From: Deroplatys truncata
Lineage: Eukaryota > Arthropoda > Insecta > Mantodea > Mantidae
Length of the DNA stretch: 64,000 nucleotides
Direction of reading: 5' to 3'
NCBI GenBank assembly: GCA_030765065.1
Contig: CM060986.1
Coordinates: forward strand, 76,067,573-76,131,572
The notes beneath the pieces were generated by a model that saw nothing but the letters and a program-made list of their open reading frames with translations, had not been told where the DNA came from and did not search any database. Below, in pieces: positions 10,430 to 21,889 of the stretch (within the stretch, counting starts at the first letter, position 1; every line of letters starts with the position of its first letter). A program made the translations under genes and the position numbers.

Positions 10430-11468
10430 AGATGAGTTGCCCGTCTCAGCCTGTCGTAGGCTATGCTATTGAGTTTGTATTTGTGCTTTACCTGCTAGAG
10501 TCAGATGGGCTGCCTACCTCAGACTGTCCTAACCTATAATATCGAGTGTGTATTAAAATGTGATTTCCCTGCTAGATGTCAGATGGGTTGCCTACATCAG
10601 CCTGTCCTAAGCTATGCTTTTGAGCTTGTATTTCTGCTTTCCCTGCTAGATGCCAGATGGGTTGCTTACCTCAGCCTGTCCTAAGTTATGCTATCGACTT
10701 TGTATTTCTGCTTTCCCTGCTAGATGCCAGATGGGTTGCTTACCTCAGCCTGTCCTAAGTTATGCTATCGACTTTGTATTTATGCTTGCCCTGCTAGACA
10801 TCAGATGGGTTGCTTACCTTAGCCTGTCCTAAGTTATGCTATCGACTTTGTATTTATGCTTGCCCTGCTAGACATCAGATGGGTTGCTTACCTTAGCCTG
10901 TCCTAAGTTATGCTATCGACTTTGTATTTATGCTTGCCCTGCTAGATGTCAGATGGGTTGCCTACATCAGCCTGTCCTAAGCTATGCTTTTGAGCTTGTA
11001 TTTCTGCTTTCTCTGCTAGATGCCAGATGGGTTGCTTACCTCAGCCTGTCCTACTAAGTTATGCTATCGACTTTGTATTTATGCTTGCCCTGCTAGACAT
11101 CAGATGGGTTGCTTACCTTAGCCTGTCCTAAGTTATGCTATCGACTTTGTATTTATGCTTGCCCTGCTAGAGGCCAGATGGGTTGCTTACCTCAGCCTGT
11201 CCTAAGTTATGCTATCGACTTTGTATTTATGCTTGCCCTGCTAGATGCCAGATGGGTTGCCTACCTCAGACTGTCCTAAGCTATGCTATTGAGTTCATAT
11301 TTATGCTTTCCCTATTAACGTCAGATGGGTTGCCTGCCTCACTGTCCTAGGCTATGCTATCGAGTTTGTAGTTATGCTTTCCCTGCTAGACATCAAATGG
11401 GTTGCCTACCTCAAACTGTCCTAGACTGTGCTATTAAGTTTGTATTTATGCTTTCTCTCCCAGTCTTT
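10430..11468. repeat. 74-bp minisatellite, about 14 tandem units
   Basis: Units share the core CAGATGGGTTGCYTACCTCA, CCTGTCCTAAG and a TTTGTATTTATGCTT spacer. The core recurs at about 74-bp steps from 10432 to 11394. The central units (about 10650-11260) are nearly identical and the outer ones are diverged, the usual pattern of unequal exchange. One unit near 11050 carries an extra CTA. Open frames through it are incidental, since 74 is not a multiple of three. Confidence 0.92.
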
Positions 11469-11469
11469 C

Positions 11470-11830
11470 GTTAAATATTTTATATTTGTTGCGTGCGCTT
11501 TTTATTTAATGCTTCTATTTTCCTTCATTGATCAGGCTATTCTTGTCAATGGTTATAGAAGTATTGAAGCTTCGTAACTGTACTTTTAGCTTTCATTCTT
11601 CCTATTTTCCCCCTAGAGATCAATCGAATTTAACCTATTTCCTTATGCTGTTGCTGCAATAGATTTATTTTCTCTACCTAAGCTATCCTAACTTCGCTTA
11701 CTAGCGTTGCTTCGAGCTTCTTTTGTTAAATTGTTGTCTGACTGTTTTTCTGCTTTATTGTATTCATCTACGTCTGGCTTTATTTTTCTTTAATTATTTT
11801 TGTTGGGTTAAGCTATCCCTTAACTAGAAG
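11470..11830. other. AT-rich, T-rich DNA, nothing recognised
   Basis: Pyrimidine-rich sequence follows the minisatellite. No gene or repeat family was identified. Confidence 0.45.
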
Positions 11831-11939
11831 GGTCATATTGGACGATGCATGAACTAAATGAATGCACAAATGAGTTTGTGGACGTAAAACGTTGTTAGTA
11901 CCTGAGATTCATCCTAAGGATAAATAAAAAATCCGTGTA

Positions 11940-12070
11940 AAAATTTCAACATTCGTCCAAGCTGGATTGGAACCCACTCCTGTAGCATGCCTTTCACATC
12001 AAAGAAATGACCTCACAGCGAGTGCATAATGATAATCCCGAGAGACATTTGAGAGTAACTGTTAGCACAG
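11940..12070 (-). repeat. tRNA-like SINE fragment
   Basis: On the minus strand a B-box-like GGGTTCCAATCCAGC lies downstream of a poor A-box region near 12020. The head resembles those of other SINEs here, but no close second copy of this one exists in the window. Confidence 0.45.
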
Positions 12071-12607
12071 CGGGAAGAATAAGGGATGAACAATGTAGAC
12101 GAGATCTTTGAATTAGTAATGACATCTACAGCCCCTCTTGGGTCGATTAAATGGTACTACCTTTTTACACCTTTCTCTTCGCAAGCCTTTGGGGAAATTC
12201 TCCTGAATTGTTTATGTTCAACGATAGCTTTGGGTAGCTCAGTGGTCCTAAACATTTTATTGAAATGTTCACGGGCATTCTTATAGTATTCAGAGGTAAA
12301 TACAAGATAGAAAAATTACCTGCTGGCTTCCCATGTTGTAAACATTTCTCTGAATACAATTTTATTGGGTTTTCATACCGATACGCTTATTATTCGTAAA
12401 CTATAATAAAACACCGAAAATAGTTTCTATAGTTGTACAAAACGATCGAGTAGTACGATTATACTTCGATTCTATACAAACATGCAATTATACATGACAG
12501 ATGAGTGGTTAATTCACCGCACGTTAGAAAGTATGAAACCTACGAATTTCAGCATTTCTACATTATGCAAAAAGTAGTCCTGTGAAGCATAACAAAATTA
12601 CTGCACT
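12071..12607. other. AT-rich DNA, nothing recognised
   Basis: Short open frames on both strands overlap here and show no family motif. Confidence 0.45.
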
Positions 12608-13195
12608 TTTACTTTCTCTAGCAGGTAGGTAGAGAAAATATTGCATTACACACAAAAGTTCGATATCGAGGTTTCACTGGAAATGCATGTTTTGAGGCCC
12701 CTGAATAAATAAAAGCACTTTTAGAAAAAGGTCCATACAGTGTGTGTGTATCTGAACAGCATTACTCAAAAGCGAAAACTTGAATAAATACCAAACTTGA
12801 AACTTGGATTCAGCATCTTCCAAAGATGCAACACAATTTTCAAGAAAACCCCTCCTCCCATCTAAAACTAACATTTCCATGGAGAAATTTCCAATTTTTT
12901 TTTTTATTTTATCAAAACTGCCTCTAATGATTTTGTTTAAATATTTGCATGACAAATAATGTATATCTTGAATTTTCTGGGAATAGCCTGTGAGGTCCTC
13001 TTTATTCAGAAGGAATTTTGTATGTTTGCCTAAAGGGGAACAAAATCTTACTGCACACATAATGTAGATATCATTAAAGCACTCAATTTATGTCAAATAA
13101 AATTTGTTTGTGGAGTTAACCATTTCTGACCAATTACTTATTGGTTTGAATTTTCAAATACTTATATTTTTCCCAACCAGAAACACACTATTCGT
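12608..13195 (+). repeat. 0.85 kb repeat family, 3'-truncated copy
   Basis: It starts at ACTTTCTCTAGCAGG and runs through the CAGCATTACTCAAAA and TTTTCAAGAAAACCCC segments. It stops within the CTTATATTTTTC segment, where the next copy begins. Confidence 0.75.
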
Positions 13196-13198
13196 TTT

Positions 13199-14030
13199 TA
13201 CTTTCTCTACTACATATAGTAAGTAGGGAAAGTATTGTATTCCACCCAAAAATTCGATACCGAGATTTCACCGGAAATACATGTTTTGAGACCTCCTGAA
13301 TCCAAAAAAAGCATTTTTAGAAACATGTCCGTGTGTGTGTCTGTGAACAGTATAACTCAGAAACGAACAGTCGGATAAACACCAAACTTGGTATTTAGGT
13401 TCAGTATCTTCCAGAGATGCGAGACAAAGGTTTTCAAGAAAATCCCCCACCCCAGATTACCCTTCACATGGATCATTTTTCGAAAATTTCAATTTTCTAA
13501 AAATGGCTCTAACGATTTTGATTAAAATATCATATGTTTAAGATATTTTCTTGACAAATGAAATGTATATCTCAAATTTTCTGGGAATGTCTCCAAAAGT
13601 ATTCTTCATTGTGAACAACTTTTGCATAACTGGTAAACCATAAGAGATAGACAAAATTTTACTACACAAAAAATGTAGATTGCGTTAGAATACACAATTT
13701 ATGTCATATACATTTTTGTTGTTGAGTGAACCATTTTCGAGATATTGCTTGTTATTTCCTTAAATTTTCCAATACTTATACTTTTTCTCAAATTCGTTAT
13801 TCATTTTTTTTTGTCCTGGACATGCAAAGAGAATGGAATGCGCCACATAGCAACCAGCGCTTAAAAGATTTGACTATCACTTAAAACCTACCATATTCCC
13901 CTTGCATCTACAAGAAAATTAGCAATAAGAATGACATCTCGATTAACATGAAGCATATGGAGAATAAGCATTTGTAAGAATAGTTTGTACAAGAGTACAG
14001 AAAGTCATATGACTGTAACACATCAGATTG
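13199..14030 (+). repeat. 0.85 kb repeat family, full-length forward copy
   Basis: It starts with ACTTTCTCTACTACATATAG and ends with ACAGAAAGTCATATGACTGT and a T-rich tract. It is the mirror image of the copy at 914-1771, with high identity along its whole length. That includes the segments around GGTAAACCATAAGAGATAG and GGAATGCGCCACATAGCAAC. Confidence 0.85.
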
Positions 14031-14270
14031 TTTTTCTTGTGGACATATAAAGGGCATGGAATTTCAAAGCCATCACTGAGCCGCTCTTTAAAACTCCAAA
14101 TTACTGCTTTAGCTACTGTATCCTACAATGAAATGTGTAAATGTGAACTGAAAGTTTATCTTTATTAACAAAAAGATAGAATAACAAGCTTTGGTAAAAA
14201 TAGTTTGTAGAAGAGCGAGTAGAGAAAGTCATGTGAATGCAACACAGCAAATTTTTAACATTAATTTGCG
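14031..14270 (+). repeat. 0.85 kb repeat family, 3'-terminal fragment
   Basis: It duplicates the tail of the preceding copy: TTTATCTTTATTAACAAAAA, then GTAGAGAAAGTCATGTGAAT and a T-rich end. Confidence 0.7.
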
Positions 14271-15235
14271 ATGAAAAAGAAAACATAAGAAAATTTTACT
14301 CCAAGTTTGTTACAGCCATTATCATCTGAGCGTTGCACGTTTTTACATGATCAGAAATATGTGATTAAATTTTACATTATGGTATTACAGACATTCATAT
14401 GGCAAAATACAGGATGATCCGTTTGAAAATATGTAAAATAAAAATGCTGTAATATAAGAATTGCTTGAATTTATTTTTCTGTAATTTGTAAACATATTTT
14501 AGAAAGATGGGAATTTTATTCATAATATACCACAATGCCATCATTACATTCACAGCACAAGTCTTCTCTGAGGTTGATTCCTCCCATGTATGCAGATGTA
14601 ATATGTAGCAGACTTCCTTTTTCTGAGATCATAATATCTACAATATCCTTCACTAAAACCCAGAGGAAAAGTGTTTGGATAGTGTAAGATATGGGGACCA
14701 CATAATTACTCCACTTCAAAGCATCAGTAGGTGCCAAATGTGCCACTCATATAATCAGGAATGTTTTTGATCAGTCAAACATCAAGCTGATTTAGGATAT
14801 CCATGTTACTTTCCCATATGCAAACATTTAGCTTGTCACAATATGCATTTAGCTCATTGCTGATTTTATTTGCTTGCTACTTTCATTTTATGCAGTGTCA
14901 GTGTCAATGAAAATAAGTTTTTTCAAGTTGTGGAAAAACAAACAGGAGTAATTTTCACGTTGCTGTGCTTTTGTTGTATTCTTCCCAAATAATTTATCTG
15001 TATTGTGAGGAATTTCCCTTAATAGGAGTGTTCTCTAACCCCAGTCACAGAATTTACCTTTGTTTTCTGCTCCGCAACAGCAATTAAATTACATTGTTGC
15101 TATTACTCAGATATAAGATGGTTCTATTGTTTAACATACATATGCTTAAATAGTACGCAGAATATCTCATGAGGCATGATTGGGAGAAAATGAAGATGGT
15201 ATAGGTTTACCATAGGGTAATACCCATTAAATGTG
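14271..15235. other. AT-rich DNA with one unrecognised open frame
   Basis: The minus strand at 14746-14516 is open for 76 codons. It contains SAYMGGINLREDLCCECNDG before a stop; this looks protein-like, but I cannot assign it, and the ORF begins with a non-ATG codon. It may be decayed transposon coding sequence. The rest shows nothing recognisable. Confidence 0.3.
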
Positions 15236-15775
15236 ACTAGGTCTTATAATGTTTAACTACAGATAGTTAAAAGAATGCCTTAAGTTCCAGAGAGGAAGAG
15301 AGTTGGTTTGGGGAGGTAGAAAAAAGCTAGAAGAGATTAAAATGGGGGATGTTTGGGAAAAAGCTAGGCAAAGGATGGGAAATGTAGGGAAGCAAGAGAT
15401 TTGCACTAGTTTTGAGGACTAAAGTTCTTTAGATCTGTACAAAATAGTTAAAGAAATTAGAAACGAGAGAAATATGTGAACATTTGGAATCAATTTTGAG
15501 CTTAGGCTTTGTATGGATGCAAAAAGGCACATTATTCCCTATGGAATTGAGAAAAAAATTCTATTTAAAGATTTATGCATGGGGAAATTGGACATTTATT
15601 GCTAATAGTGTGTGGAACGGTAAAAAGATGGAGGAATAATATCTGTGATGAAAAATGGGATAAAGTACATCTTGATATACTAGCATTTAAAAAGGTAGGT
15701 AACATTAACAAGGGGAAGTTTTAGGAAGAGTAATGGAATAAGCTGTTTGAGAGGGGAGCAAGAGAATGTGTATAG
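15236..15775 (+). pseudogene. LINE 3'-coding fragment, decayed
   Basis: Broken plus-strand frames give pieces such as KMGDVWEKARQRMGNVGKQE, SLDLYKIVKEIRNER and GNINKGKF---WNKLFERGARE. A diverged relative occurs at 45240-45560 (EIKMGMFAYW, SLDLYKIS). The charged C-terminal style fits a non-LTR retrotransposon tail, but the exact clade is not determined. Confidence 0.5.
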
Positions 15776-16480
15776 TTATGGTAATGAAGGTGTCATTTAT
15801 TAGTTCTGTTCCATACATTCAACCTGGGGGAGTTAAGTTATGGGAGAGTTTGAGTTGTAAATGAGCTAAATTCTTAAGACATTCAAGTCATATGGCAAGC
15901 TGTACTTGTGTAAGTTAGTAATGAACATTTAATCACATGAGAAGCACAGCTTGGAAGTGTGTGCTGGCCAATGAAACTACATATATTTGCATTTTTAACT
16001 AACGGGTGGCATTTAAAGGATCCCATATTTTGCTTTAGGAAACTTAAATGGGCTAAGTAAGATCCATCAGCATGGAAATTCTAGTAGTGTTTTAATCAAT
16101 AATGAGTATCTTCACAGTGTAATCTGGAATTGCTGTCCAAAAGAAACATTTGTTCCTAAGAAAGAATTTTAAATGGCTGCTCGAGGTGAATTCAGCAGCT
16201 TTAGTGTGGGTTGTGAGGCTTTGCATTCTAATTTTTAATGGCTATTTTCTCTCATTCCAATTGTTCAACATTTTTTTTAATACAAAAAACTCCCTGTAAA
16301 AGATTCCCTGTCTAGCTGTTATCAAATTTTCAGGATATGGTTTTAAATGCATAATGAACAAATCCATAATGAACATTTCATTCTTAATAATGTATTACAA
16401 TTCTGGGGGGATAAAATATACAGTTAGTATGTTGGGCAGGACATTAAAGTGAACATTTTTCAAGACAGAACCCATGTCTG
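15776..16480. other. AT-rich DNA, nothing recognised
   Basis: No coding or repeat-family signal was identified. Confidence 0.45.
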
Positions 16481-16499
16481 GAAATACATGGTTTGGATG

Positions 16500-17060
16500 C
16501 TGTGGGGTGTCAAACTGTGCGGGGTAGACGAAAATCCTTGTAGTTAGAAGCAACCACTACAGGTTCAGTGTGAACGTGTGGTCTGGGATAATAATTTGAT
16601 GACCAAATCATTGGCCGTATCTACTGCCAACAAGACCAACAGGACCAATGCACCTCACTTTTGTCGGAGATGTTCTTCCTACTCTACTAGATGTGGTGCC
16701 ATTACAGGCTCATAATGTGGCTACAGCACAAGAGAGTTTCAGCTCACTTTGATGCAAATGTGCAGCACCACCTGGATACCACATACACCAATCGATGGAT
16801 TGGTAGATGGGGACCTGTGCCATGGCCACCAGTTCACAAGATCTTACACCTCTTGACTATTTTCTGTGGGGTACCATGAAGACTATGATGTATGTTACCT
16901 CTATAACATCAGAAGAGAACCTTATCACACGGATTCACCTGCAAATGAAATACTGAGCACAAGGCCACACTTATTTAACCATGTGCATCTTCTCTGTATT
17001 GCCAATGTATGCTCTGCATTAAGTACGAGGTCCATTTTGAACCCCCTTTGTGATTTACTG
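16500..17060 (+). pseudogene. Mariner-like transposase fragment (second DDE region)
   Basis: The 16691-16870 frame reads HFDANVQHHLDTTYTNRWIGRWGPVPWPP. This matches the HF(x)n-Y-L-D-x-x-x-x-x-RWIGRGGPxxWPPRSPDLTPLDFFLWG block of a mariner/Tc-group transposase common in arthropods. It continues as HKILHLLTIFCG, a frame-damaged form of RSPDLTPLDFFLWG. Upstream pieces in other frames carry the N-V-W-G and F-x-D-G-A regions. The element is dead and no TIRs were located. Confidence 0.75.
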
Positions 17061-17289
17061 CAGGTGATGTTATTGTTGGATTTCTTAAAGAAATGTGGTA
17101 CCATCAACATATCCAAACCATTTGCAAACTTTGATGCGCCACAGCATCCAAACCATGTATTTCTAGATATGGCTTCCTTCTTGAAAACTGTTCACTTTAA
17201 TGTCCCGCTCAACAAACTAAGCATTGTCGGTGTTTTTTCTACACAAACTGTATATATATTAAGAATGATTTTTCCATTACACGTGTAAG

Positions 17290-18800
17290 GGTAAGCGCAC
17301 TGTTGCACTTTTCTCACATCTATGAAAGACAGAACAAAAAGTTTGATAAAATTTTTCAAAGTACTCATCAAGATCTATTTCTGGTTTAAAGGTTGACTTC
17401 TATAACCCTTACATCCTGTATATGTAGTTCATTAAATAAGCAAGTAAGATCTCTCTTAAAATATACTTATAATAACTTTATTCTTCATAAATCATACAAA
17501 TTATATGTTCAATATAACCTATGATTAAGAGAAACACTAAATTTGAGCAGATTAAACATGTTTACAATGCTGTATTTGATAAAACAATCATTTTAAAGCT
17601 TCCTTGGTTTTAGTAACTTGAAGTATTGTCAGCATAAAAGCTATGCTTTTCTGAAAGACATAACTCAAAATACAGGTACAGGTACAAGATCTCTTAACTT
17701 TAACCTCACCATAAAAAATGTATTACATAATTCTTCAAGAATAGTAATGATACAAACAAGAATTTAACATTTTAAACTGCTCAAACCCAGCACTCAATAA
17801 CAACTGCTTTATAACAAACTTTATATTATTTTAAACCATACATGGTATATATTATTTACAGTGTAATTGTTTTTCTGAAGGGAACCATATCTGACACAGA
17901 AACAGCTGAAATTAAACTTTCTCTGTTTCATTGACGATGATCTATAATCATTGCTGTGTCACAGTTATGCATGATCAACTTTCATGTTGTTACTATTTTC
18001 AAAATGGGTGTTTAAAATCTGACAAGTCTGAACATTCTATGCAGCTATATATTGAAGAAATAATCCTATGTTTGACTTTCATTAAAGCATTATGAATTTG
18101 AGTTGTTTTCTTTTTACAGCAAATACCCAAGTTTTAAATATTTTAAAACACAAAACTTCAGTAGACATTAAGGTAACCATACGTAGTAATAAAAAAAAGA
18201 GGCATAAACTAAGCAGAAAAACAGCTTATTTAAACTGATTACATAACCAACATGCCAAATATATATATACAATCTGAAGAGTTCTTATAAAAAAATCAAT
18301 ATTTGTGCACCTATAATTCAGAATAATAGTAGTAGTGGTGGTGGATTTCTTTCATTCTTAAATTACCTGAGCCAAGCAATACTATATAAAAAAAAAACCT
18401 ACTGTATAATTGAGTCTAGTGCCAGATTAGGCTTCCTAGCTATAAGAATGTCTTATTAATGTTTTACCGTATGCTTTGCAGACTAGTTACAATTCATTCC
18501 TTTTTTTTTTCTTTTTGTTTGAATGAAGCAATCTTTTGTACAGATTTGATTTTGACACTGATAGCTCCGATAAAGTGGAAGACATAATTATGATTGCAAT
18601 GAAATATCTATTAATTAGTATATACCTTAAGTGAATCAACTTGGAGAGTTCATTTCTTCTGATTATGTTGTCCAAACTTCACCAGATAAAACAAACCCCC
18701 CCCCCAAAAAAAAAAAATTACTTCGTCTTTGACATTCTTCCATGTTGAGACTTTTACTGAGCTTTATTAAATTTTTCTGAATGTTTACTATCTTTTGTTT
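17290..18800. other. AT-rich DNA, nothing recognised
   Basis: This is unique-looking AT-rich sequence with homopolymer tracts (C9/A11 near 18696-18717, T near 18500). No gene was identified. Confidence 0.5.
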
Positions 18801-19271
18801 TCCTTATCCTTCATCTAAGGTGGAAGTAGTATTGCATTTCACACAAATATGCAATACATTTTCACTGGAATGCACATATTGAGGTCCCTGAGATCAGAAG
18901 AGCATTTTGTTTTGTTTTTAACATGTTTGGGTTTTTAAGCACCATCAACTTTCACAGGTTAAGCCTCAAAAGATTTTCCTCAATCAAAAATTGAATCCAT
19001 CTCTTCTTTGGTCTAACAACATTCCTTTCACCTTTCATATATCAAAAACAAATATTTCCATGGTTTAGGCTTGTAAGGCCTAAGGATGCTAGATGATTTT
19101 CATGCAACTGACACAAACTTACTACATGAAAAATGTATAGCTCTTTAAAAATTTGCAATTTATGCTTTTCGGTAATGAGCTCATGACAACAAAAATATTT
19201 TTTGTGACATATAGTTGAAAATTGGCTTCTTATCTGCATATAACAAAGTCTGTATTTTAAAATAGAGATTC

Positions 19272-19327
19272 GAGGGTTGTTACACTACATCACTATAATA
19301 TTATAGTGAAGTAGTGTAACAACCCTC
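19272..19327. repeat. 56-bp near-perfect palindrome (foldback)
   Basis: Two 28-bp arms starting GAGGGTTGTTACACTAC and ending with its reverse complement meet with no spacer at the AT-rich centre. There is a single mismatch. The similarity continues weakly outward (TAAAATA on the left, TATTTTA on the right). It could be the core of a very short foldback element or an extruding hairpin; no open frame is associated. Confidence 0.85.
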
Positions 19328-19890
19328 AACTTTCTTTATTTTAAATTATGGCACATCACTGTTACTAGCTTCTAAATCTTCAAAATTAGTCAAAGTCTGT
19401 ATTAATAAAATGAGATGGATTTTAATACACAACTTTATTATTTGGGCTTTCTATCAGAACAAGTTTTGAAGGGTCTTCCCCTTCATCAGCTGGCTCTGAC
19501 TGTCATGATTCTTCCTCAGGTGGTGGATATATTTTGTGATCAAGCTTTCTTTGATCAATGCACATTAAATCCTGTGTTTGTGTGTGAAAAGTTGATAGTG
19601 CTGTTGGTCTGTCAAATACCTTTTATTAATTTGATCTCTTTTCTTATTACATGTCTTTCCTAAAAATATGTCATAATGGCTGATTTCTCCATCTGTTTGA
19701 GCTTTATATTCTTGAAATGTTCTTTTAATATGACTTCAGGCTGTTTTTTATCTTCCATGCAATTGATTTAGAGGATATTTGACATTTTGTTCAGAGGTTC
19801 TGCCTTTATGATTTGTTTTGACCAGATAGCCAATATTTAAATCTTTTTGGTATCAATTTTATGTTTTAGTTCCTGAATACCTTCTGAAAT
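19328..19890. other. AT-rich DNA, possible inserted sequence
   Basis: This separates two halves of an old repeat copy. A 62-82 codon plus-strand open frame (19415-19663) has no family match. Confidence 0.35.
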
Positions 19891-20130
19891 TTCCTGTATG
19901 CTCAGGGGCAAAGAGTATAGTAGAATTTCAAAGCCAGTATTTAATGAGTTTTTAAAAATCCCTTATTCCCCTTGTACCTATAATGTAAATGTTCATCTCA
20001 ATTAACATGAAGCAGAGAGATAAATCAACTTTTGTAAGAATAGTTGGTAAAAGATAAAAATAAATTATAGTGGGTAGAGGAAGTCTTGTAAAATGTAAAA
20101 CATCAGATTTTTTTTTAGAAGTATCTATGT

Positions 20131-20950
20131 CTGAGAGCCATAAGAAATAATTGGCTTGATGACTGCTTTGTGTAACTTTATTTTATTATCTTTATGAAGT
20201 GTTGGACTTCATTAAATCTAATATAGTAAAATATATTCTGTTTACTTGAAATATTCTTCTGCTAATTTCTTCATTCTCACATCATTTATAAAATGATTGA
20301 CTCTAGTAGTGTAAAATGTTTACTATTTCTTTAGTTTTGTTTTTGTACTGTGTAAACATAGCTTTTATTTTTTCTCTTATCATGCAGCCCCATTTCAATT
20401 TCAACATATGCAAACAAACCAAAAAAAAAAAAAAAATTAAATTTTTTGCTGTCCAGATTTAGTTTATCACCAAAATACAAGCATTGTAATTTTTACCAGA
20501 TTATTACATGGCATGTAGTTTGCTATCTGTAACAATCCAAATTTTCAAGCAGTATTTGCCTGCAAAAAATATCTTTTACTGAGTAAAAATTCCTTCTTAT
20601 CAGTATTCCATTATTTTGCAACCTGGGTGGTGTCAACAGATGTTGGCATTTTATTGTCTTTTATTCATTTAAGCCTGTTTATCTTGAGCATTTCCAAGAA
20701 TTGCATTGCTTTTCATATGTCTCTGTGCTTACAGTTAAATCTGTACAATGCAATATTTGCACATTCACACACATTTATCGAAAATCTAAAAGCGTTCTTC
20801 AGCTTCAGGATGAATTTCACCTCTTTTATTTGCTGATTTAAGTTTAAAATAAGCATACTACAAGTAACAAACTCGTCAAAACAAAAAGGAATGAGTTGAA
20901 ACAAGTCTGAGATTACCCATAAAACATTGCTCACCAATTTTTTTTTAAAT
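20131..20950. other. AT-rich DNA, nothing recognised
   Basis: T-rich unique-looking sequence with a poly-A tract near 20419-20435. Short open frames on both strands show no motif. Confidence 0.45.
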
Positions 20951-20954
20951 CGGA

Positions 20955-21225
20955 TAGTGTTTATTGCCTGCTCTTAATTCATATGGCACCACAGGTGGTG
21001 ATATATGAAATGAAATGATATGATAATTGCAAAAGGAAATTTGGGAAGGAAACATTCAAAACCTAAGTATAGGGTATCCCCTTGGTATTTACCAGCTATA
21101 AGGACTGAGAAAAACCTGGAAAATATCTATTAGGGAAGATATCTGGCCAAATTTGAATTGCAGACCTCCCGTTTAGTGCCTGCCTTAACAACCTTGGTTA
21201 TCCATGTCATTGCTCAGCAAATTCT
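20955..21225 (-). repeat. tRNA-derived SINE, family with GGAAATTTGGGAAGGAAAC body
   Basis: On the minus strand the head (about 21220-21150) has an A-box-like GGTTGTTAAGGCAGG and a B box in TGCAATTCAAATTTGG. The body includes the segments GGTTTTTCTCAGTCC and GTTTCCTTCCCAAATTTCC (as read on the minus strand). The 3' end near 20960 lies next to GCACCACAGGTGGTG. Related copies are at 21660-21885, 31930-32025 and 40920-40985. Confidence 0.7.
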
Positions 21226-21659
21226 TCTGGTATGTACAATGTTATAGTTTCATTGTAACACTATGATCAATTGGCTAATGGCTCTCTTCAATAGAGAGGT
21301 ACCTCTGTCTTTCAGAAGCAAATACAATTATGTACCAAACAAAGAATGGTATTTAAAAAATATATAAATTTAGTGGCAGTTCTGGACATATTTCACTATT
21401 TATTTACAAAGTGTAAAGTTGCAATGCTTCCTTAGAAGCATGCCGTTTGCAGTGCATTTATGTGCTGCAAGGCAGTATTTTATCCCATCACACATACACT
21501 GTGACCAGAGCATTTACACCACAACTATTCCACTTTTTGACATTAATTTTGTGGAAACAATAACAGCAGATAATTTTATTATAAAAATGTATTAATCCAT
21601 TCTGGATTGAATACCAGAGCAATAGTATTTGCTTAAATTCATTGTTATTTTTGTTTTTA

Positions 21660-21885
21660 AGTGGTGTTTAACACCATTCTTACTACATACTGCACCACAG
21701 GTAGTGGACACTGATGATACATACAATGAAATATTTGGGAAAGGGATTTTGGGAAGGAAACGTTCCAGGCCTAAGTCCTCAGTCCAATAAGATGGTCCTG
21801 GTGGGATTTGAACTGTGGGCCACCCAAATGCAAGCCTCGCATATTAATGCAGAGCCATCTTGCTCAGTAAATAGTATTTCAGTGT
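21660..21885 (-). repeat. tRNA-derived SINE, second copy of the same family
   Basis: It shares GCACCACAGGTAGTG and GGGAAGGAAACGTTCCAGG with the copy at 20955. On the minus strand it has a clean B box, CAGTTCAAATCCCACC, and an A-box-like AAGATGGCTCTGC. It is shorter than the first copy because of an internal deletion. Confidence 0.7.
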
Positions 21886-21889
21886 TCAC

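Larger units (their letters stand above)
18810..20130 (+). repeat. 0.85 kb repeat family, old copy split by other sequence
   Basis: The left part (18810-19255) shows GGAAGTAGTATTGCATTTCA, TTTTCACTGGAATGCA and TGAGGTCCCTGA. The right part (about 19890-20115) shows TTAACATGAAG and GTAGAGGAAGTCTTGTAAAA followed by a T tract. About 630 bp in between, beginning with the 19272 palindrome, are not part of the family. Confidence 0.55.

Noticed and set aside
10650..10832. 60-codon frame, and the suspicion of a CRISPR-like array
   Set aside because: The frame is the minisatellite read through in one phase. The units are contiguous 74-bp repeats with no unique spacers, so this is not a CRISPR array.
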